Shown here piece after piece: positions 15,529-22,505 of a stretch of DNA of 39,546 nt. The first letter of the stretch is position 1. Every line of letters starts with the position of its first letter. This DNA is from Paenibacillus arenilitoris (lineage in GTDB: Bacteria > Bacillota > Bacilli > Paenibacillales > Paenibacillaceae), in the NCBI RefSeq assembly GCF_014705655.1, contig NZ_JACXIY010000047.1:1-39546 (forward strand), in the 5' to 3' direction. A model generated the notes under the pieces. The model searched no databases, had not been told where the DNA came from, and saw only the letters and a list, made by a program, of their open reading frames with translations. The translations under genes were made by a program, and so were the position numbers.

Positions 15529-15548
15529 ATTATGTGTCTACTATCTTG

Positions 15549-15909
15549 ACAGAGGTTTTGTCCATCTTGCCCACTATTAACCTCAAACAGGAACAAAAGC
15601 GCTGCCATGCAGGAGGAGTGGCTGAATAATAATTCAAGAGCAAGCAAGAGAAGCCAAGCGAGTACCCATGCTGTGGCTGAATCTATGCTTGCTCTTGCTG
15701 TTCCTGCGTTCGGCTCCGGCGGTTGCTGGACTGATGGGCATCCTGATCCGACTGCCGTACTGTGGTTGGCTCCGGGGTTTCTGTAACTGCTTTCGTCGAG
15801 TTCTTGTTTGCAGGCTGTTGACAGAAAAGCCCAAGGAGGGCTGCGACAGGTCATTTCCTCCTAACCTGTCACAGCCCCAAAACCCGCGTCCGACACGACC
15901 TCTCGGCTC
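15549..15909. other. Intergenic DNA after the sulfurtransferase gene
   Basis: This region contains the hairpin at 15838-15877 and one copy of a dispersed repeat of about 90 bases (15813-15905) also found at 16949-17037. No gene is visible. Open frames on either strand have no binding site or family match. Confidence 0.4.
15838..15877 (-). terminator. Long hairpin terminator
   Basis: A 14-bp stem (15838-15851 with 15864-15877, one G-U pair on the minus strand) lies 33 bases after the sulfurtransferase stop. The T run after it is short (CTTTTC about 15 bases later). The hairpin core recurs at 16975-17010. Confidence 0.55.
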
Positions 15910-16746
15910 TTACTCTTCCCCCGTTGCCACCGCGTTCCCCTCATAGCTAATCCAATCGCTCCAGCTCCCCGCATATAGCCGAACCTTGCTAAACCCCGCT
16001 TCCTGAAGCGCAATCACGTTCGGCGTCGCCGTTACGCCCGAGCCGCAGTAGACGATGAGCTCGCGGTCGCGGTCCAGGTCGGCGAAGCGCTCGACTTGCG
16101 CAGCTTCGTTCTTCCAGGCGCCCGATTCCGTCAGGCCGTCCTTCCAAAAGCGGTTGATCGCGCCCGGGATATGGCCCGCCACCTTGTCGAGCGGCTCCAC
16201 CTCGCCCCGATAGCGCGGCGCTTCGCGCGAGTCGATCAGCGTCACGCGTTCGTCGCCGAGCCGCTCCTTCACTTCATCCATCTCCACCAGCATGTTATGC
16301 TGGACCGTGGCCAGGAACTTGGCCGGGACGATCACCTTCTGCTCCGCCGAGACCGGGAACCCCGCGTTCGTCCAAGCCGTGAAGCCTTCGTCCATCACAT
16401 AGACCTGCTCGTGGCCAAGGTACTTGAGCAGCCACCACAGGCGGGAAGCCATCGCGCCGCCCTGATCGTCATATGCGACGACGCGCGACTCATTGCCGAT
16501 GCCGGCGCGGCTGAACGCCACCGTCAACTCGAAAATATCCGGCAGCGGGTGGCGTCCGCCATGCTCGTCCACCGGCGCAGACAGATCCTTCTCCAGATCC
16601 AGATAGACCGCTCCCGGAATGTGCGAAGCCTCGTACAGCTCGCGTCCCGCATCCGGCTTGCCCATCAGGAAGCGGCAATCGACGATGACGATGTCCGGCT
16701 CGTACATGCGGGCCAGCACCCATTTTAACGATACGATATTGTTCAT
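15910..16746 (-). CDS. 3-mercaptopyruvate-type sulfurtransferase
   Basis: The 278-residue protein has two rhodanese domains. The N-terminal inactive domain (residues 1-130) contains HIPGAVYLDLEKDLSAPVDE and GRHPLP. The C-terminal catalytic domain (about 155-275) carries the active-site loop CGSGVTA, the form usual for 3-mercaptopyruvate sulfurtransferase; thiosulfate rhodanese has CRKGVTA. It moves sulfur from a donor to a thiol or cyanide acceptor in the cytoplasm. ATG 16746 is preceded by GGAG at 6 bases. It appears to be a single-gene unit. A remnant of a second copy's 3' end lies at 12009-12075. Confidence 0.92.
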   Translation of the reverse strand: MNNIVSLKWVLARMYEPDIVIVDCRFLMGKPDAGRELYEASHIPGAVYLDLEKDLSAPVDEHGGRHPLPDIFELTVAFSRAGIGNESRVVAYDDQGGAMASRLWWLLKYLGHEQVYVMDEGFTAWTNAGFPVSAEQKVIVPAKFLATVQHNMLVEMDEVKERLGDERVTLIDSREAPRYRGEVEPLDKVAGHIPGAINRFWKDGLTESGAWKNEAAQVERFADLDRDRELIVYCGSGVTATPNVIALQEAGFSKVRLYAGSWSDWISYEGNAVATGEE

Positions 16747-16948
16747 TCAGCTCTCCGTCCTCTCTATGGCCATACTCGCGTTTAATTGTACGTTCAACCC
16801 TAATCCCTATTATATAGGCGAGCATAGTTGAAGGACAAACAAAGGAGTGGTTGCGGAACGAATCTTGCATGATGGATCGTGCTGAGGCTTCGCCTAGCCG
16901 TTCCGACGAGGGCTCCTCACACGACTTTCCCCCGACCTCTTGCTGCGA

Positions 16949-17037
16949 GCGGTTTGACGAAAAGACAAAAGAGAGCTGCGGCAGCCTGCCTTCCGGCAAC
17001 CTGTCGCAGCCCCCAAATCCACGATCGACGCGGTCTA
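16949..17037. repeat. Dispersed repeat with hairpin core
   Basis: It aligns with 15813-15905: both read TTGAC-(A/G)-AAAAG, then (G)GCTGCG-CAG, a variable loop, ACCTGTC-(A/G)-CAGCCCC, then CAAA-CC-CG and GACGCGGTCT or a variant. The core forms a stem (16975-16984 with 17001-17010). The loops differ in sequence while the stems are kept, which suggests selection for structure. Confidence 0.6.
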
Positions 17038-17059
17038 ATGCCTGCGTCTACGATCAATC

Positions 17060-17250
17060 TATATTGGATTTCGTACAGTAACTTTTGCGCATCTCGCACG
17101 ATTCCCAGCCTATCCTGTATTTTTCGCAGTAACTTTACGCGTATAAGGCCTCATACCAGGATAAGCAGCCTTTTTCGCTGGATGAAATCCACTATAGCCG
17201 CCAATCCGCTCGCATTGCTGCTTCTACACTGGATGAAATCCAGTATAGGC
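17060..17250. repeat. Intergenic repeat family
   Basis: The stretch 17115-17198 aligns with 23491-23571. Shared blocks are TGTATTTT(T)CGCAG, GCCTCATACC-CGGAT and CTTTTTCGCTGGA-GA-ATCC followed by TATAG. A partial copy (CAGTAACTTTTGCGCAT) lies at about 17075-17091, and the tail CTGGATGAAATCCAGTATAG is repeated at 17229-17248. At 23521-23547 the repeat includes a working-looking terminator. Confidence 0.6.
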
Positions 17251-17455
17251 CGGGCCGGAAGCGGACGTCACAGCCCCGCACCACAGCTTCTTCTCCGGCG
17301 TCAATCCGTTTTCCCTTACGAAATCGGCTCCCGTCAGCTTCCGCATACCGTTTCGATTTCGCCCCCTCTCGGAGGGCAGGTGCATGGTAAGCTCCGGTTT
17401 GCAGTCTCGCCCTGATCTCGTCCTTAGCGGCAGCTTCAGCGCGATGCCGCTTCCA

Positions 17456-18697
17456 TCACACCCAAGCGTCGTTCGAGTAACCGCGCTCTTCCCAGTAGCC
17501 GACATGCTCGCCTTCGATCAGCTCGATCCGGTTCAGCCACTTCACCGATTTGTACGCGTACATCTTCGGCACGACGAGCCGCACCGGTCCGCCGAGGTCG
17601 CTCGGAATCGGCTTGCCGTCATGCATGACCGCGACCATGACGTCGTCCATGTCGGCCTGCTCCAGCGTCAGCGTGTCGGTGTACACCCCGTCACCTGAGT
17701 AGAACTTCACCGTCTTCGCGTTCGGCTTCACCCCGGCTTCCTTCAGCAGCGTCTTGAGCGGAATGCCCTCCCATGTGTTTTTATACACCGACCAGCCCGT
17801 CACGCAGTGAAAATCGCTCACCTGCACCGTCCGCTTCAGCGCCACAAACTGCTCCCAGTTCCACTTCGAGCTCTTCTCGACAAGCCCGTCGATCGTGAAC
17901 GACCAATTCTCGTTCGAGAAGGCCGGAATCGGCGTCACCGTATACACGCGAAAATGTCCCTGCGCCCCGCCGCCCATCGGCGGCGACGACGCCGGCAGCG
18001 GCACCGGATCGGGCACGAGCGTGTTGGCGTTCTCCTCGATCAGCTTGTCGATCGTCTGGCTCCCGCCGACGCTTCCGAGCGAGCTGCCGAGCCACTTCAG
18101 GAAGGACGGCCCGAGCGTCGCCGCCAGGCCGATGCCGATCGCCCCGCGTATGAACGCTCGGCGTGTATATACCGGCTGCGGCGCCGCGGGATGAAGGCCG
18201 TCCGCCGCGGCCCGGTCGTCGTTCTTGATCGTGCGGCGGCTCGACTCCTTCAGCCACTTCACCCGCGTGAGCGAGTGGTAGATAATATACGGCAGGCCGA
18301 TCCAGGTGAGCAAATCATGCGCGACGAGTGCGGCGTTCGAGACGCCCGGGCCGACCAGCTTGAACAGCCACAGCAGCGCGCCGGAGACGAACCAGCCGAG
18401 CAGCAGCCCGAGCACGACGAGCACATTGAACCGCTGCCACGGCTTCTGCTTCAGCTGCTTCCAATGCTTGCCCGCAAGCAGCAAATAATAGATGACCGGA
18501 AGGATCGACGCCAGGCCGACGACGATATGCAGCCACTTGATCCAGACCCGCCCCTCGCCCAGGAAGCCGCGCCAGAACCCGCCGACGAGGATAAGCCCCG
18601 TGAGCGCGAGCACAACGACGATCCATCCGTTCCACGCATGCAGCGAGACAAGCTTCTTCCCATACCCCTTGCGCAAGCGATCCAGCAACCCGCTCAT
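17456..18697 (-). CDS. Membrane molybdopterin oxidoreductase, MsrP/YuiH-like
   Basis: The 413-residue fusion has two parts. Residues 1-145 form four membrane helices with His20, His57, His127 and His141 placed like heme ligands in cytochrome b561-type domains. A linker with a twin-arginine-like motif (TRRAFIRG, 178-185) and a hydrophobic stretch leads to a sulfite-oxidase-fold domain (about 250-413). Cys298 in DFHCVTGWS is the expected molybdenum ligand, followed by WEGIPLKTLLKEAGV and GGPVRLVVPKMYAYKSVKW. This predicts an outward-facing Mo enzyme fed electrons from the membrane, comparable in plan to MsrP plus MsrQ fused. The substrate (methionine sulfoxide, sulfite or other) is not shown by sequence. 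Its ATG overlaps the kinase stop (ATGA). Confidence 0.85.
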   Translation of the reverse strand: MSGLLDRLRKGYGKKLVSLHAWNGWIVVVLALTGLILVGGFWRGFLGEGRVWIKWLHIVVGLASILPVIYYLLLAGKHWKQLKQKPWQRFNVLVVLGLLLGWFVSGALLWLFKLVGPGVSNAALVAHDLLTWIGLPYIIYHSLTRVKWLKESSRRTIKNDDRAAADGLHPAAPQPVYTRRAFIRGAIGIGLAATLGPSFLKWLGSSLGSVGGSQTIDKLIEENANTLVPDPVPLPASSPPMGGGAQGHFRVYTVTPIPAFSNENWSFTIDGLVEKSSKWNWEQFVALKRTVQVSDFHCVTGWSVYKNTWEGIPLKTLLKEAGVKPNAKTVKFYSGDGVYTDTLTLEQADMDDVMVAVMHDGKPIPSDLGGPVRLVVPKMYAYKSVKWLNRIELIEGEHVGYWEERGYSNDAWV

Positions 18698-19788
18698 TCC
18701 TCAGCCGCCTCCCTTGTCTCCTTCTTCCCTTCAAGCTCCGCGCGATCGGCCGCCGGCAGGGTGAACCAAAACTCGCTCCCCCGCCGACCGGCGTCCCGGA
18801 CGCCGATCCGCCCGCCGTACTGCTCGACGAGCCGCTTCGCGATCGACAAGCCCAGTCCCGCGCCGCCGCCTTCGCGGCTTCGGGAACGGTCGGAGCGGTA
18901 GAACCGCTCGAAGATCCGCTCCCTCTCCTCTGCCGGGACGCCTTCGCCTTCATCCGCGACGGCGAACCTCACGACACTATCCGCGCCGTTCAATGGCTCC
19001 GCCGCTATTGTAATGACGCCTTCCCGCGGGGAATGCCTGACTGCGTTCTCGATCAGGTTTTGCAGAATCCGCTGCAAATGCCGGGGCGCAATCCGCAGCC
19101 GCAAAGCCCGCTCGGGAAGCTCCACCCGAAGGCGCAGCGCCTTCGCCTCGAGCGGCATCGCGAACCGCGGCAGCAGCTCGACGAGCACATCCTCCGCAAT
19201 CGACCGCCGAAGCTCCTCCGGCTCTCTCTTCGCCGCGTCAAGCGTCGACAGCTCGAACAAATCCTGGATCAATTCGCCGAGCCTGACGGCCTCTGAACGA
19301 ATAGTGGCCAGATAGGCGCGGAACGTCTCCTCGTCCTGGATGACGCCGTCCTCCAGCGCCTCCACGTACGACTGCACCGACGCAAGCGGCGTCCGCAGAT
19401 CATGCGCCATGTTCGCGACGAGCTCCCGCTGCGCCGATTCGGCCGCCTTCACTTGGCGGAAGCTCTCCTCCAGGCTGCTCCCCATATGGTTGAACCGCTC
19501 GGCCAGCTGCTTGAATTCCTGCAAGCCCGCCTGCTCGATGCGCGCCTGCAGATCGCCCGAAGCAATGCGCTCCGCCCCTTCGCCCACGCGCCGAACCGAT
19601 GCCGCAAGCGGCCTCAGCAGCAGGAAGTGCAGCAGCGCCGACACCGCGCCCGCCCCCAGCGTCGCCGCCGTCAGCCATAGGAATTGCTCCTTGGTCAGGA
19701 ACATAAACCGGTAGAACGCCAGGAGCAAAATGATAATAAAAGCGATGCTGATCGCATTCGCCAGCAGCAAGTACGTGCGCAGCTTCAT
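18694..19788 (-). CDS. Sensor histidine kinase
   Basis: The 364-residue membrane kinase has two helices (about 5-28 and 36-58) joined by a loop of fewer than 10 residues. It therefore has almost no external sensor domain and probably senses within or at the membrane. A HAMP linker (59-112), the HisKA dimerisation helix with phospho-His129 in NMAHDLRTPLAS, the N box (LIENAVRHS, Asn248), G1 (DEGEGV, 279-284) and G2 (GAGLGLSIAK, 309-318) are all intact. ATG 19788 overlaps the response regulator's stop (ATGA), and its own stop overlaps the oxidoreductase start. The kinase is therefore coupled to both neighbours. It should phosphorylate the regulator encoded just upstream. Confidence 0.93.
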   Translation of the reverse strand: MKLRTYLLLANAISIAFIIILLLAFYRFMFLTKEQFLWLTAATLGAGAVSALLHFLLLRPLAASVRRVGEGAERIASGDLQARIEQAGLQEFKQLAERFNHMGSSLEESFRQVKAAESAQRELVANMAHDLRTPLASVQSYVEALEDGVIQDEETFRAYLATIRSEAVRLGELIQDLFELSTLDAAKREPEELRRSIAEDVLVELLPRFAMPLEAKALRLRVELPERALRLRIAPRHLQRILQNLIENAVRHSPREGVITIAAEPLNGADSVVRFAVADEGEGVPAEERERIFERFYRSDRSRSREGGGAGLGLSIAKRLVEQYGGRIGVRDAGRRGSEFWFTLPAADRAELEGKKETREAAEE

Positions 19789-20522
19789 CCGCCCGCACCC
19801 TTGCCGTCCAGCTTGTAGCCGATTCCCCACACCGTTCGGATCCAGCTCGGCTCGGACGGATTAGGCTCGATCTTCTCCCGCAGCCTGCGAATATGCACCG
19901 TCACGGTCGTCGTATCGCCGTCGTAGGCGACGTCCCATATTTGGTTCAGCAGCTGGCTGCGCGAGAACACTTTGCCCGGGTATAACGCCAGCAGATGGAG
20001 CAGGTCGAACTCCTTGGCGGTCAGATCCGCCTCTTCTTCGCCGACGATGACCCGCCTCTCTTCGGGATAAATCGCCAATCCGTCCAGAAGAATCGGCTTA
20101 CGCGCTTCGCCGCCGTCCGCCGAAGACGGCTGCTCCTTGGCGAACGCGCCGGCCTGCGCGCCCGCTCTTCTCAAAATATTTTTGACCCGCAGCACGAGCT
20201 CCCGCGGACTGAACGGCTTCGTCATGTAATCGTCGGCGCCCATCGTCAAGCCGAGCAGCCGGTCGGCCTCCTCGCCGCGCGCCGTCAGCATAATGATTGG
20301 CGTCTCCTCCGATTGGCGAATCCGGTCGCATACGTCGAGCCCGCCGAGCTTCGGCATCATCAGGTCGAGCACGAGCAGGTCCGGCCGATGCTCCTCCCAC
20401 AGCCGCAGCGCTTCCTCGCCGTCCGCCGCCACCCAGACCGACCAGCCCTCGCGCTCCAAATAACGCCGGCATACGTCCGTTATATTCCGTTCATCGTCGG
20501 CTACGATAATTTTGGCGCTCAA
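19785..20522 (-). CDS. Response regulator, OmpR family
   Basis: The 245-residue regulator has an intact receiver domain (acidic pair Asp9/Asp10, phospho-acceptor Asp53 in VLDLMMP, Thr80, Lys102 in TKPF). A linker rich in Ala and Gln leads to an OmpR-type winged helix (about 145-240, with EADLTAKEFDLLHLLA and VTVHIRRLREKIEPNP). The start is a TTG at 20522 with AAGGAGG 8 bases upstream; a nearby ATG is out of frame. It is first in an operon regulator-kinase-oxidoreductase in which each junction is a 4-base ATGA overlap. Likely targets are this operon and perhaps the Met-rich lipoprotein gene just upstream. Confidence 0.94.
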   Translation of the reverse strand: MSAKIIVADDERNITDVCRRYLEREGWSVWVAADGEEALRLWEEHRPDLLVLDLMMPKLGGLDVCDRIRQSEETPIIMLTARGEEADRLLGLTMGADDYMTKPFSPRELVLRVKNILRRAGAQAGAFAKEQPSSADGGEARKPILLDGLAIYPEERRVIVGEEEADLTAKEFDLLHLLALYPGKVFSRSQLLNQIWDVAYDGDTTTVTVHIRRLREKIEPNPSEPSWIRTVWGIGYKLDGKGAGG

Positions 20523-20569
20523 CGCATGCCCCTCCTTGCTGTTGTTACCGCTTCCCGTCTATTACCATC

Positions 20570-20575
20570 ATTATA
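20570..20575 (-). promoter_or_regulatory. Possible -10 element of the two-component operon
   Basis: A consensus TATAAT lies on the minus strand between the terminator at 20609-20635 and the regulator's TTG. The -35 region is poor, so it may need an activator. Confidence 0.4.
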
Positions 20576-20608
20576 CCTCGGTTGCCGCGCGCTTACGACT
20601 GTCGCAAT

Positions 20609-20635
20609 AAATCCCCCCGCCAGGCGGAGGGATTT
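20609..20635 (-). terminator. Terminator after the Met-rich lipoprotein gene
   Basis: Two 13-base arms (20609-20621, 20623-20635), nearly fully complementary and GC-rich, end in ATTT followed by ATT on the minus strand. The hairpin separates the lipoprotein transcript from the two-component operon, although read-through is possible. Confidence 0.65.
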
Positions 20636-20736
20636 CATTGCGATCTGGCAGAAATCGGCGATCCGGCTGCGCTGCACGTTCTCCCCGCCCTGCCTGCTGC
20701 GCACACATAAGAAGTCGACAGCTTTCATTGCCTACG

Positions 20737-21093
20737 TTACTTTCCTTCTTCCTTCATCCCTTTCTCGCCCATCATTCCTCCCTCTTCCATCATACCGTCC
20801 TCTTCCATCATACCGTCCTTCTTCGCTCCATCTTCCATTCCCGCATCCATCTTGCCTTCTTCGTCCATTGTCTCTTCCTTCATATCCTCCTCCATCATCC
20901 CGTCCTCTTCCATCTCGTTGCCTGCCATGTCCTCGCCGCCCATCGCGTCTTCGGCCATGTTCCCGTTCATCTCGGACTGGGCATCATTCCCTCCGTTCAT
21001 GTTCTCCCCGCCCGTCTCGTTCCCGTTCGCGTTGCACGCGCTAAGCGCCAGCATGCTCCCGAGCAGCAGTACCGCCCAAATTCCTTTTTTCAT
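20737..21093 (-). CDS. Methionine-rich lipoprotein
   Basis: The 118-residue protein has a lipoprotein signal (lipobox LSAC, Cys20) and a mature part of 98 residues made almost only of Met, Glu, Gly, Asp, Asn, Ala and Lys. I count 19 methionines, many as GMMEEDG or GGMM repeats. The mature part has no aromatic residue, Cys, Leu, Ile, Val or Pro, so it is probably disordered and cell-surface anchored. GGGAGG precedes the ATG. Two readings are possible. It could be a sacrificial methionine pool for oxidants, like MrpX of Azospira, recycled by a methionine sulfoxide reductase, or it could be a Cu(I)/Ag(I) binder. The neighbouring MsrP-like operon on the same strand favours the first reading, which remains inference. 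Confidence 0.8.
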   Translation of the reverse strand: MKKGIWAVLLLGSMLALSACNANGNETGGENMNGGNDAQSEMNGNMAEDAMGGEDMAGNEMEEDGMMEEDMKEETMDEEGKMDAGMEDGAKKDGMMEEDGMMEEGGMMGEKGMKEEGK

Positions 21094-21142
21094 GTTCGTA
21101 TCCTCCCAAATTCGTTATCGTTGATCGCCGTTCTCGCCAACC

Positions 21143-21170
21143 ATCATAACGAACTTTGCTAACCGTACAA
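21143..21170 (-). promoter_or_regulatory. Promoter of the Met-rich lipoprotein gene
   Basis: On the minus strand TTGTAC (21170-21165) and TATGAT (21148-21143) are 16 bases apart. GTTCGTT occurs just upstream of the -35 and again just upstream of the -10, with AACGAA downstream. These are possible binding half-sites for a regulator. Confidence 0.5.
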
Positions 21171-21371
21171 GAACGAACCTCTTGCGAAAGCCTTAGAAAA
21201 CTATTACGAAAAAATTACGAGCCTCTCCCTCCGCTCCTGTCCATCGTTCTCCAAGCCCCTGGGCCAATCGGCATCTTCCCGCTCCGATTAGGTGATTGCC
21301 GTTTCATGGCGGATAGCCGTACATACAATATCGCGTACATGGATCGCCTCATAGCCGAAAGGATGTATTCG

Positions 21372-22505
21372 ATGAAGATATTAGCCATTGCGCCGGACAA
21401 ATTGCCGCTCCCGCCGATCAAGGGCGGATCGGTCGAAGCGGTTATGGATAACATTTTTACGAGAATGGCCAGAACGGAGCAGGTCACCCTGGTCAGCTGC
21501 ACGCACCCGAAGCTGCCCGCATCGAGCGCCGCTGCAGGCAAGAAGCCGGCCTACGTCCGCTTCCCCTACCCGAGCGGGACGAAGTATATTGACGCGGTCA
21601 TGGCGAAGCTGGCCAAGCAGAAGTTCGATATCGTCCAGATCGATAACCGGCCTGCTTTTCTGCCCGCGATCCGCAAGGCGTTCCCCAAAACGCCGATCAT
21701 TCTGTCGCTTCACTCCCTGCACTTTCTCTCCCAGCTATCCAGCAAGAGGGGGAACGAAGTGCTTCAGCATGCGAACGGCGTCACCTGCGTCGTCTCCGCC
21801 CTGGCCGATACGTTCAAAGCGAAATATCCCGCGCACGCGGCCAAATTCAAGCCGATCCTGCTCGGCGTCGATACGGCCAAATTCAAGCCGCAGTCCAAAG
21901 CCTACAAAGCCAAAATCCGCAAAAAATACGGCGTGGCGGACTCCTACAACCTGCTCTTCGTCGGAAGGATCATCCCGCGCAAAGGGCTTCACACGCTGGT
22001 GAAGGCGGCCGCGGAGCTTCGCAAGGATAATCCGAAGGTCACGATCGTCGCCGTGGGCGCCTCCTGGCCGGGCGTGAAGAAGGAAACGCCGTATATACGA
22101 AAAGTGAGGCTGCTTGCCAAAGAGCTCAATGTGCCCATTCATTTCACCGGGTACATATCCCCGGATAAAGTCCATGAAGTCTACCATCTGGCGGATATTT
22201 TCGTATGCCCGACCGAATTCAAGGAAGGCTTCGCCTGCGTCAATTCGGAGGCGATGGCCTCCGGCATCCCGCTCGTCGCTTCGGCGCGCGGCGGCATCCT
22301 CGAGGTCGTGAAGCACGAGAGCAGCGGCTTGCTCGTCAAGGCGTACAAGAAACCGTCCGCCTTCGCCGAGGCGATGGCGCGCATCATGAAGGACGCGGCG
22401 CTGGCGGCGAAGCTCGCCAAGGGCGGACGGGCGCGGGTCGTCAAGCACTTCAGCTGGAACGGCACAGTCAAAAATTTAAAAGCGTACTATCGGAGCAAAA
22501 TGTGA
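21372..22505 (+). CDS. Glycosyltransferase family 4, CotSA-like
   Basis: At 377 residues it has the same length and plan as Bacillus CotSA. The N-terminal Rossmann half begins MKILAIAPDKLPLPPIKGGS and includes FDIVQIDNRPAFLPAIRKAF. The C-terminal GT-B half carries LLFVGRIIPRKGLHTLVKA, DKVHEVYHLADIFVCPTEF and the E-x7-E sugar-nucleotide motif in EGFACVNSEAMASGIPLVAS. It should transfer a sugar from a nucleotide donor in the cytoplasm, for spore coat or surface glycan. I chose ATG 21372 by the aligned start and AAAGG 9 bases upstream; a much longer open frame upstream lacks family similarity. The epimerase gene follows with overlapping start. Confidence 0.87.
   Translation: MKILAIAPDKLPLPPIKGGSVEAVMDNIFTRMARTEQVTLVSCTHPKLPASSAAAGKKPAYVRFPYPSGTKYIDAVMAKLAKQKFDIVQIDNRPAFLPAIRKAFPKTPIILSLHSLHFLSQLSSKRGNEVLQHANGVTCVVSALADTFKAKYPAHAAKFKPILLGVDTAKFKPQSKAYKAKIRKKYGVADSYNLLFVGRIIPRKGLHTLVKAAAELRKDNPKVTIVAVGASWPGVKKETPYIRKVRLLAKELNVPIHFTGYISPDKVHEVYHLADIFVCPTEFKEGFACVNSEAMASGIPLVASARGGILEVVKHESSGLLVKAYKKPSAFAEAMARIMKDAALAAKLAKGGRARVVKHFSWNGTVKNLKAYYRSKM

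Larger units (their letters stand above)
14606..15548 (+). mobile_element. Decayed IS3-family insertion sequence
   Basis: The ends share an inverted ATAGTAGACACA core (about 14609-14620 and 15533-15544). Inside are an orfA (14664-14948) and the remainder of an orfB (14998-15528) on the plus strand. OrfA has two in-frame TAG stops and orfB has lost its N-terminal part, so the element cannot move by itself. It lies between the DUF262/HEPN operon and the sulfurtransferase gene. No clear target duplication was seen. Confidence 0.8.
16747..17455. other. Repeat-rich intergenic region
   Basis: There is no gene in these 700 bases. Contents are the upstream region of the sulfurtransferase gene, the second copy of the hairpin-bearing repeat (16949-17037), and a second repeat family at 17060-17250. 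The latter includes the perfect stem ACTGGAT-GAA-ATCCAGT at 17228-17244. Confidence 0.5.

Noticed and set aside
21156..21371. 72-residue N-terminal extension of the glycosyltransferase
   Set aside because: The CotSA-like start MKILAIAPDK aligns at 21372, and the upstream part overlaps the promoter region of the divergent lipoprotein gene.
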